Positions 57,875 to 64,000 of a DNA stretch of 64,000 bases are shown piece after piece. Source of the DNA: Lysobacter antibioticus. Its GTDB lineage: Bacteria; Pseudomonadota; Gammaproteobacteria; Xanthomonadales; Xanthomonadaceae. Under the pieces are notes generated by a model. The model saw only the letters and a list, made by a program, of their open reading frames with translations, made no database searches and was not told where the DNA came from. Position 1 is the first letter of the stretch, and each line of letters begins with the position of its first letter. Position numbers and translations under genes: made by a program. The stretch is taken from assembly GCF_001442535.1 (NCBI RefSeq), contig NZ_CP013141.1, forward strand, positions 1,346,372-1,410,371, in the 5' to 3' direction.

Positions 57875-59587
57875 ATGATTCCCTACGATCCGGTTTCCTC
57901 ACCTTCGGTCACCACCGTCCAGGCGCAGGCGCCGGACCCCAAGCAGGTCGACAGCGCCGCCGATCGCGTCCTCGACGCCGGCGACCGCGATTTCAGGAAG
58001 GACAACTACGAAAAACGCATGGACGTGTTCGCCAAGGAGATCAGCGGCCAGTCGCGCGAGTTCCAGGCCGAGTTGATCAACACCATCCTCGACCGCGACG
58101 GCGGCGCGTTCAAGTCGTGGATGCACTCCGACCGCCTCAACTGGATGACCAGCGACGGCGACATTTCGCAGCACGAGAAGAGCGAGGTCTATGCGGCCTT
58201 CGCCGAAGGCATCGACCGCGGCCAGATCGACGCCGGCAAGATCGACGCCGGCTTCGTCCGCGGCAGCCAGAACCCGGGCTTGATCGGCCAGTACATGGAC
58301 GCGCAGAACTTGAACGACAACGGCGGATTCAGGCGCGCCATGGTCGCCTTCAGCGGCCTGAGTTCCTGCGAGATGCAAACCTTCATCACCAACGACGCCA
58401 ACCAGGCGCTGATGCAGCGCTTCGAAAAGGCCGTGCAGGGCCACCAGGACTGGTACGAGAGCCTGGTCCAGGACTACACGGTCGCGTCCAAAGGCTATTC
58501 CAAGGTCTTCGAAGGCGAGGTCGAATTCAGCAAGGAACAGCTCATGTCGATGCGCAGCGCGTTCCTCGCCGACGACGGCCTGCACACCAGCGGCGAGCTG
58601 CTGCTGGCCTATCCCGACCGGATGGAGCGCAACGAACGCGTGACCGAGCAGTATCACGAGCTCTCCACCGGCATGAGCGAGATCCTCGGCAAGGACAACG
58701 CCAACTGGGCGACGTTCGCGCAATGGGCCTCCGACGAAATCGGCCGCAACCTCGACGGCACCCTCGGCATCGCGCTCGGCGAAATGGGCGGCAACCCGAA
58801 GTACTGGCTGTCGGTCGGCAACACCATGCTGGGCTCCGACATCTCGCCCTCGTTCAAGCACTTCGTCGACACCTTCGGCGGCGGCAAGAACCGCGAGATG
58901 AGCTTCGAGCAGTTCTGGTCGAGCTTCGAGAACAAATATGCCGGCCGCGAACTGACCTATACCGACGGCCGCGACACCCAGCTCGACATGAAGAACGCCT
59001 TCAAGGCCTATTACGACTCGATGAAGCTCAAGGACGGCGAGGCCGCGATCACCGACCCGGCCAAGCTCGCCGATGCCAAGGACCATCGCGGCGAGCTGAT
59101 GCTGTACGCCAACAGCCTGATCGGCCTGCAGGAGCAGTACATCATCAACAAGGACATCAGCAACGGCATGCGCGGCTTCGGCATCGTCAATCCGGGCGGC
59201 TTCGGCGAGCACTGGATCGATCTGCACGTGCCCGACCGCGACGGCGAGGGTGGCCGCGAGATCAACCTCAACCTGGACATGAAGAACTCCGACAACCGGG
59301 TCAACTTCGACTCCGGCCGCGAGTTCGTCACCGCCGACGGCCGCACCATCAAGCTCGGCGACGAAGTGCGCACGCGACTGAACGGCCTCGACGGCAATCC
59401 GAACAACGAAGACGAGACCGACATCAACAACGCCAAGACCAATCATTGGGAAAGCTACAGCCAGCGCATGGGCACGATCTATCACCTGTTCGCCAACTCC
59501 CAACGCGACGGCGAGCTGTTCCTGGATGCGCGCGATGTGTTCGACTCGCGGGCCAAGGACCTCAACAACAATCCTTGGCGGAGTTGA
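57875..59587 (+). CDS. Large protein of unknown function (570 residues)
   Basis: A soluble, acidic protein, rich in Asp, Asn and Glu. There is no signal peptide, membrane segment or recognised domain. The first 110 residues are helical (DRVLDAGDRDFRKDNYEKRM, then FQAELINTILDRDGGAFKSW). The middle contains repeated Asp/Gly-rich turns such as TSDGDIS and LADDGLHTSGE. The C-terminal 150 residues are strand-rich (HWIDLHVPDRDGEGG, INLNLDMKNSDNRVNF). It is divergent from the GH18-like gene and followed at once by a hairpin. The start at 57875 is the first Met after the out-of-frame GH18 shadow. A secreted effector is conceivable but nothing in the sequence proves it. Confidence 0.7.
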   Translation: MIPYDPVSSPSVTTVQAQAPDPKQVDSAADRVLDAGDRDFRKDNYEKRMDVFAKEISGQSREFQAELINTILDRDGGAFKSWMHSDRLNWMTSDGDISQHEKSEVYAAFAEGIDRGQIDAGKIDAGFVRGSQNPGLIGQYMDAQNLNDNGGFRRAMVAFSGLSSCEMQTFITNDANQALMQRFEKAVQGHQDWYESLVQDYTVASKGYSKVFEGEVEFSKEQLMSMRSAFLADDGLHTSGELLLAYPDRMERNERVTEQYHELSTGMSEILGKDNANWATFAQWASDEIGRNLDGTLGIALGEMGGNPKYWLSVGNTMLGSDISPSFKHFVDTFGGGKNREMSFEQFWSSFENKYAGRELTYTDGRDTQLDMKNAFKAYYDSMKLKDGEAAITDPAKLADAKDHRGELMLYANSLIGLQEQYIINKDISNGMRGFGIVNPGGFGEHWIDLHVPDRDGEGGREINLNLDMKNSDNRVNFDSGREFVTADGRTIKLGDEVRTRLNGLDGNPNNEDETDINNAKTNHWESYSQRMGTIYHLFANSQRDGELFLDARDVFDSRAKDLNNNPWRS

Positions 59588-59615
59588 GGGCTGAGAGAGT
59601 CGAATCTCTCAGCCC
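59588..59615 (+). terminator. 11-bp stem-loop directly after the 57875-59587 stop codon
   Basis: GGGCTGAGAGA pairs perfectly with TCTCTCAGCCC across GTCGAA, beginning at the base after TGA. There is no clear U-tract. Confidence 0.6.
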
Positions 59616-59730
59616 CTCGACACTGAGGGAACGATCACACCGATAGCGTCCATCGCGAACAACTTGCGGTGGACTCGGCGGTTGGGCGGCCTTCTTCCTC
59701 TTAACTGAAAGCTGCTGCGCGCCCAAAGCC

Positions 59731-59914
59731 AAGTCCCCCCCTAGCCCCCTTTTCCAAAGGGGGGAATAGGAGCGCCTATGTGCTGGATGGGGAGCGGCTT
59801 GAGGCCAGTGATCGGCGGTCGGCGGCAATAGAACGCGCCCTCTCCAGTAAGCCACGTCCCCCACGCCCGCAGACATCGATTCCCCGTTTGAAAAAGGGGG
59901 CTAGGGGGGATTTG
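59731..59914. repeat. Inverted pair of the AAATCCCCC/GGGGGGATTT repeat
   Basis: A forward copy (59731-59766) and a reverse copy (59879-59914) sit about 110 bp apart in the 452-bp gap before the M28 peptidase. Apart from these and the preceding hairpin the gap shows no gene. Confidence 0.85.
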
Positions 59915-60039
59915 CTTTTGCTCTACCCCTAGACCACAAGCCCCTCACCTTGGCGCCACCACCCCGCGGTGGTAGCGTCGCTGGCGCAGTCCGCAGTCGT
60001 CCGTCGCGGGATTCCGCGACCTCATCGCTTGGGGAATCG

Positions 60040-61743
60040 ATGCGCTACTCGCCCTTCCGGTCCGTCGTCGGCCTTTGCCTGATCGCCACCCTCGCCGCCT
60101 GCCAGCGCGCCGCACCACCGCCGCCGGCGCCGGACGGCTACGACGAAAGCGCCGGCGCCGACGCGCGCCGCATCGAATCGGACTTGCGCTTTCTCGCCGA
60201 CGATCTACTCGAAGGCCGCGAGGCCGGTACCCGCGGTTACGACCTGGCGGCGTTGTACGTCGCCGAACGCCTGCGCGCGATCGGGCTGCGCCCGGCCGGC
60301 GACGACGGTCGCTATTTCCAGCGCGTGCCGCTGCTGCGCGCGAAACGCGTCGACGGCGGCGGCTCGCTGGTGATCCGCCGCGACGGGGCCGCCACCGCCT
60401 TGAAGTTCCGCGAGCAGTTCCTGCCGCAGCTCAATTTCGATCGCGGCGATGCGCGGGTGAGCGCGGCGGCGGTGTTCGTCGGCCAAGCGGTGCGTGCGCC
60501 GGAACTCGAGCAGGACGATTTCGCCGACGTCGACCTGCGCGGCAAGATCGCGGTGTTGTTCCACGGCGCGCCGCCGCGCTTCGATACCGACCGGCGCGCG
60601 TTCTACAGCTCGTTCCGGGAAAAATTCGCCGCCCTGGTCGAGCGCGGCGCGATCGGCGCGGTGATCGTCTCCACCGACGACGAAGAGAAGCGCCAGCCCT
60701 GGGCGCGCGGCGCCGAGAACTGGGCCCGCCCGGGCATGCGCCTGCGCGATGCCGATGGCCGCGCGCTGGATACCTTCCCGCAACTGCAGGTGATCGCCCA
60801 GGTCAGCGCGGCCGGCGCCGGCGCCCTGCTCGACGCCGGCGGCCACACCGCCGCGGCGCTGTTTCGCGATGCGCGCGAGGGCAAGCTGCGCGGCTTCGAG
60901 CTGCCCGGCACGATCGAACTGTCGGCGCAGACGCGCATCGAGCCGGCCGAATCGCGCAACGTGGTAGCGGTGCTGCCCGGCACCGATGCCGCACTCAAGC
61001 GCGAGCACGTGTTGTTCAGCGCCCACCTCGACCACATCGGCATCGGCGCGCCGGTACAGGGCGATGCGATCTACAACGGCGCGCTCGACAATGCCCTGGG
61101 CGTGGCGATCATGCTCGAAGCCGCGCAACAGCTCGCGCGTTCGAAGACCCCGCCGAAGCGTTCGCTGCTGTTCGTCGCGGTGACCGCCGAAGAGAAAGGC
61201 CTGCTCGGCGCGGAGTGGTATGCGCGGCATCCGACGGTACCGCGCGACTCGCTGGTCGCCAACGTCAACATGGACATGCCGGTGCTGTTGGTGCCGACCC
61301 GCGACGTGGTGCCGATCGGGGTCGAGCATTCCAGCCTGCAGGCGGTGCTGGACCGGGCCGCGGACGAAGTCGGGGTGAGCCTGTCGCCGGATCCCTCGCC
61401 GCAGGAAAGCGTGTTCATCCGTAGTGACCAGTTCGCTTTCATCCGCGCCGGCGTGCCGGCGGTGTACCTGACCGGCGGGGTGAAGGCACGGCAGTCCGGC
61501 GTCGATGCCGGCAAACACCAACGCGATTTCCTGAGCGAGCGCTATCACCAGCCCGGCGACGATGCGACCCAGCCGATCCAGTACGGCGATGCCGCACGCC
61601 TGGCCCGGCTCAACGCGCGCATCGGCCAGTCGGTCGCCGACGCGCCGCAGCGGCCGCGCTGGAACGCCGGCGACTTCTTCGGCGAGCGCTTCGGCGGCCT
61701 CGATGCACGTGCATCGTCGAGGGGTGCCGCGGCAACCCGCTGA
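60040..61743 (+). CDS. M28-family zinc metallopeptidase lipoprotein
   Basis: A 567-residue aminopeptidase-like protein. The lipobox LATLAAC (cysteine about 21) anchors it. A PA domain is inserted (about 130-300, around DVDLRGKIAVLFHG). The M28 domain shows zinc ligands and catalytic acids: SAHLDHIG, NGALDNALG, VTAEEKGLLGA, NVNMDMP and RYHQPGDD. It should remove N-terminal residues from peptides at the periplasmic or outer membrane face. The ATG at 60040 is chosen by the signal peptide. Confidence 0.93.
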   Translation: MRYSPFRSVVGLCLIATLAACQRAAPPPPAPDGYDESAGADARRIESDLRFLADDLLEGREAGTRGYDLAALYVAERLRAIGLRPAGDDGRYFQRVPLLRAKRVDGGGSLVIRRDGAATALKFREQFLPQLNFDRGDARVSAAAVFVGQAVRAPELEQDDFADVDLRGKIAVLFHGAPPRFDTDRRAFYSSFREKFAALVERGAIGAVIVSTDDEEKRQPWARGAENWARPGMRLRDADGRALDTFPQLQVIAQVSAAGAGALLDAGGHTAAALFRDAREGKLRGFELPGTIELSAQTRIEPAESRNVVAVLPGTDAALKREHVLFSAHLDHIGIGAPVQGDAIYNGALDNALGVAIMLEAAQQLARSKTPPKRSLLFVAVTAEEKGLLGAEWYARHPTVPRDSLVANVNMDMPVLLVPTRDVVPIGVEHSSLQAVLDRAADEVGVSLSPDPSPQESVFIRSDQFAFIRAGVPAVYLTGGVKARQSGVDAGKHQRDFLSERYHQPGDDATQPIQYGDAARLARLNARIGQSVADAPQRPRWNAGDFFGERFGGLDARASSRGAAATR

Positions 61744-61793
61744 GCGCCACCGCGCGCGCCGATGCCGCGCGAACGCGTGGCTATACTGCGGCG

Positions 61794-62507
61794 ATGAACC
61801 AAGTCGCGATGAAGACGCTGGGCCTGCTCGGCGGCATGAGCTGGGAATCGACCCTGCCGTATTACCGGTTGATCAACGAAACCGTACGCGAACGCCTCGG
61901 CGGTCTGCATTCGGCCAAGCTGCTGCTGTACAGCGTCGATTTCGCCGAGGTCGAACGCCTGCAACACGCCGGCGACTGGGACGCGGCCGGCGTGCTGCTC
62001 GGCCAGGCCGCGCGCTCGCTGCGCGACGGCGGCGCGCAGTTGCTGGTGATCTGCACCAACACCATGCACAAGGTCGCCGATGCGGTCGAAGCCGCGTCCG
62101 GCTTGCCGTTGCTGCACATCGCCGACCCGACCGGCGCGGCGATCCGCGCGGCGGGATTGAGCCGGATCGGCCTGCTCGGCACGCGCTTCACCATGGAACA
62201 GGACTTCTATCGCCAGCGTTTGATCGAACGCCACGGCCTCGACGTGATCGTGCCCGACCCGGCCGGCCGCGAACTCGTCCACCGGGTGATCTACGAGGAG
62301 CTCTGCCTGGGCCGTATTCGCGACGAGTCGCGGCAGGCTTATCGCGACGTCATCGCCGGCCTGGTCGCGCGCGGCGCGCAGGGCGTGATCCTCGGCTGCA
62401 CCGAGATCGGCCTGCTGATCGGCGCCGGCGATGTCGAGATCCCCTTGTTCGACACCACCGCCCTGCATGCGCGTGCGGCGGCGCTGGCGGCGATCGAAGG
62501 CGCTTGA
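61794..62507 (+). CDS. Aspartate/glutamate racemase family protein
   Basis: A 237-residue member of the Asp/Glu racemase superfamily, closest in layout to YgeA and archaeal aspartate racemases. The two catalytic cysteines are C87 (VICTNTMHK) and C202 (ILGCTEIGL). The N-terminus reads KTLGLLGGMSWEST. The product would interconvert L- and D-amino acids; substrate not assignable. A second Met at codon 6 is an alternative start. Confidence 0.9.
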   Translation: MNQVAMKTLGLLGGMSWESTLPYYRLINETVRERLGGLHSAKLLLYSVDFAEVERLQHAGDWDAAGVLLGQAARSLRDGGAQLLVICTNTMHKVADAVEAASGLPLLHIADPTGAAIRAAGLSRIGLLGTRFTMEQDFYRQRLIERHGLDVIVPDPAGRELVHRVIYEELCLGRIRDESRQAYRDVIAGLVARGAQGVILGCTEIGLLIGAGDVEIPLFDTTALHARAAALAAIEGA

Positions 62508-62598
62508 AGCAACGACGCGGCGCTCGTCCGGCGGCTTCGCTGGCCAGCAATACCATTCGCGGCGACACTGACCGCCGACCGACTCCGCGGAGCACGCC

Positions 62599-63171
62599 AT
62601 GAACGACGAACGCCCGAACCCCGGCTGGTGGGGCCGCAATTGGAAGTGGGCGGTGCCGAGCGGTTGCCTGACTCTGATCCTGCTCGCCGGCCTGTTGCTG
62701 GTCGGCGTCATCGGCCTGGGCATCAAGGGCTTGTCGGGGGTGATGAAAGCCAGCGAGCCGTACCGGCACGCCATCGCATTGGCCGAGGGCAATGCCGAGG
62801 TCGTGGCCGCACTCGGCACCCCGCTGCGCACCGGCAGCATGATCCAGGGCACGCTGAGCACCGAAAACGCGAGCGGCCATGCCGACCTGTCGGTGCCGCT
62901 GACCGGCCCCAAGGGCGAGGCGCGGCTCTACATCAAGGGCGAACGCGAGGCCGATCGCTGGACCTATTCGCTGATCGAGGTGGCGATCGAAGGCAGCGGG
63001 CAACGCATCGATCTGCTGAAAGATGAGGGCGCGCCGGCCGAGCCCGCAGCGCCCGCCGCCCAACCCGAAACGGAACCTCAGGACGATCCCGACGCCGACC
63101 CGGAGGCCGCGCCCGCCGACAACGGCGACTTGGTCAGCGCGACGGCAGCGGCAGGCCGCGGAAAGATTTGA
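62599..63171 (+). CDS. Coa1-family membrane protein
   Basis: A 190-residue protein with one N-terminal membrane segment (CLTLILLAGLLLVGVIGLGI) and a domain resembling the cytochrome oxidase complex assembly protein 1 (Coa1) family: YRHAIALAEGNAEVVAALGTPL, then GHADLSVPLTGPKGEARLYI. The last 50 residues are Pro/Ala/Glu-rich. The bacterial role is unknown. Its 3' end overlaps the convergent Lrp-type gene by 38 bp. Confidence 0.75.
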   Translation: MNDERPNPGWWGRNWKWAVPSGCLTLILLAGLLLVGVIGLGIKGLSGVMKASEPYRHAIALAEGNAEVVAALGTPLRTGSMIQGTLSTENASGHADLSVPLTGPKGEARLYIKGEREADRWTYSLIEVAIEGSGQRIDLLKDEGAPAEPAAPAAQPETEPQDDPDADPEAAPADNGDLVSATAAAGRGKI

Positions 63172-63622
63172 CCGTACGCAGCACCAGGCTGGAGTTGATG
63201 TCGGCGCCGCCGGCCTGGTTGAGCAGGCGATCGAGCAGGAAGCGCGACAGGTGCTCGAGATCGCGCACGACGATCTGCAGCAGATAGTCCATGTCGCCGG
63301 TCAGCGCGTAACAGGCCACGACCTCGTCCCAGGTTTCGACGAACTCGGCGAAGGCCGCGACCGCCTCGCTGTCGTGGCGGCCCAGGCGCACCCGCACGAA
63401 GGCCTGCAGGCCCAGGCCGAGGCGCTCGGGATCGACCTCGGCGCGGTAACCGGAGATCACCCCTTCGCGTTCCAGGCGCTGGACCCGGCGCAGGCAGGCC
63501 GAAGCCGACAGGTGCACGCGCTCGGCCAGCTCGGCGTTGGTGAGGCGGCCGTCGCGCTGCAGCTCGGCGAGCAGGACGATGTCGGTACGGTCGAGTTCTA
63601 TGGTGGCCAACTCAGCGTCCAT
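63134..63622 (-). CDS. Lrp/AsnC-family transcriptional regulator
   Basis: A 162-residue regulator with an N-terminal winged HTH (LDRTDIVLLAELQRDGRL, then NAELAERVHLSASACLRRV) and a C-terminal RAM ligand-binding domain (VVACYALTGDMDYLLQIVV). Such proteins respond to amino acids. It is divergent from phhA, with paired palindromes between them, so it probably controls phenylalanine hydroxylation and itself, as PhhR-type or Lrp-type regulators do elsewhere. The ligand, probably an aromatic amino acid, is inferred from the neighbour. Confidence 0.93.
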   Translation of the reverse strand: MDAELATIELDRTDIVLLAELQRDGRLTNAELAERVHLSASACLRRVQRLEREGVISGYRAEVDPERLGLGLQAFVRVRLGRHDSEAVAAFAEFVETWDEVVACYALTGDMDYLLQIVVRDLEHLSRFLLDRLLNQAGGADINSSLVLRTVKSFRGLPLPSR

Positions 63623-63633
63623 CCTGGTTTTGA

Positions 63634-63688
63634 CGCAACAATATTGCGCCAATCCGGCTTTGACGCGCAACAACGCAAGCTTATTGCG
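63634..63688. promoter_or_regulatory. Two CGCAA-N5-TTGCG operator-like sites between lrp and phhA
   Basis: Site 1 (63634-63648, CGCAACAATATTGCG) and site 2 (63674-63688, CGCAAGCTTATTGCG) share perfect arms with different AT-rich centres. Their starts are exactly 40 bp apart, about four helical turns, so two dimers or an Lrp octamer could bind the same DNA face. A GCGCAACAA half-site lies between them. Confidence 0.75.
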
Positions 63689-63751
63689 CCGCAGCGCGGT
63701 TAAAGTCATCTGGTCCCCGACTGTCCGGGACGTTCCAGGAGCCCCACGGCC

Positions 63752-64000
63752 ATGACCCCCGCCACCCCGCAGCGCGTCGAACACCAGCTCACCGACAAGG
63801 GCTACGTGCCGGTCTATACGACCGCCGTGATCGAGCAGCCGTGGGCGTCGTATTCGGGCCAGGACCATGCGGTGTGGGCGCAGTTGTTCGAGCGCCAGCA
63901 GCAGGTGCTGGTCGGCCGGGCCAGCGACGAGTTCCTGACCGCGCAGCGGGCCATGCACATGAGCCCGCACCAGATCCCGAAGTTCGAGGACCTCAACCGC
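63752..64000 (+). CDS. phhA: Phenylalanine 4-monooxygenase, N-terminal part
   Basis: The first 83 codons run to the window edge. The sequence matches the start of bacterial phenylalanine hydroxylases: DKGYVPVYTTAVIEQPW, then YSGQDHAVWAQLFERQQ and GRASDEFLTAQ. The enzyme converts phenylalanine to tyrosine using tetrahydropterin and iron. AGGAG lies about 10-15 bp before the ATG at 63752. Catalytic iron ligands lie beyond the edge. Cofactor supply may start with FolE, encoded at 21.9 kb. Confidence 0.9.
   Translation, partial: MTPATPQRVEHQLTDKGYVPVYTTAVIEQPWASYSGQDHAVWAQLFERQQQVLVGRASDEFLTAQRAMHMSPHQIPKFEDLNR

Overview
The window is high-GC bacterial chromosome (my impression is high 60s percent GC). 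Its gene content and repeat families fit the Xanthomonadaceae, most likely Lysobacter or a close relative. Pointers are two tandem I78-type protease-inhibitor lipoproteins, the dispersed GTAGGAGCGGCG...GCCGCGACC palindromic repeat, a secreted guanyl-specific RNase with barstar, and the overall mix of secreted hydrolases. The genus is an inference from gene content, not from a marker gene. No prophage, integrase, transposase, tRNA, rRNA or CRISPR array was recognised; this is mostly core chromosome with repeat-rich gaps.

Layout. 1-5.1 kb (minus): McrB-like AAA+ protein (cut by the window edge) downstream of an Hsp70-like protein, then a GerMN-Amidase_3 cell-wall amidase. 5.4-9.2 kb (plus): a mrfA/mrfB pair (DUF1998 helicase and DEDD exonuclease), with mrfB carrying an in-frame expansion of a genomic repeat. 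9.5-15 kb: two I78 lipoproteins, KTSC protein, RNase/barstar pair, topoisomerase IB, small lipoprotein, Tet-type MFS pump. 15.3-21.6 kb: gltB and gltD (glutamate synthase). 21.9-25 kb (minus): folE, an unknown small protein, and a 7TM-DISM protein with a degenerate GGDEF domain. 25.4-34.3 kb: a five-gene, largely overlapping operon DUF2798-SDR-MFP-RND-OMF (MexEF-OprN-like), divergent from a LysR regulator. 35.6-44.4 kb (minus): recC-recB-recD with 4-bp overlaps. 45-49.6 kb (plus): mlaF-E-D-C-B and mlaA, ending in a clear terminator. 49.6-55.4 kb: rmuC, a small unknown, rlmI and a rhomboid protease. 55.5-59.6 kb: secreted small protein, outer-membrane transporter-like protein, GH18-like protein and a 570-residue protein of unknown function. 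60-64 kb: M28 peptidase lipoprotein, Asp/Glu racemase, Coa1-like membrane protein, and an Lrp/AsnC regulator divergent from phhA (cut by the edge) with paired CGCAA-N5-TTGCG sites between them.

The most unusual content is non-coding. Two homologous loci (34.4-35.4 kb and 52.0-53.2 kb) carry an 0.8-0.9 kb imperfect inverted-repeat element. It contains nested hairpins, at least one showing compensatory base changes between the copies, and hexanucleotide arrays (GATCAG, GCCAGA, GTTGCC) whose copy numbers differ at some positions. It is preceded by one or four units of an 85-bp tandem repeat. Three other dispersed palindromic repeat families sit in the intergenic gaps, and one of them has multiplied inside the mrfB coding sequence without breaking the frame.
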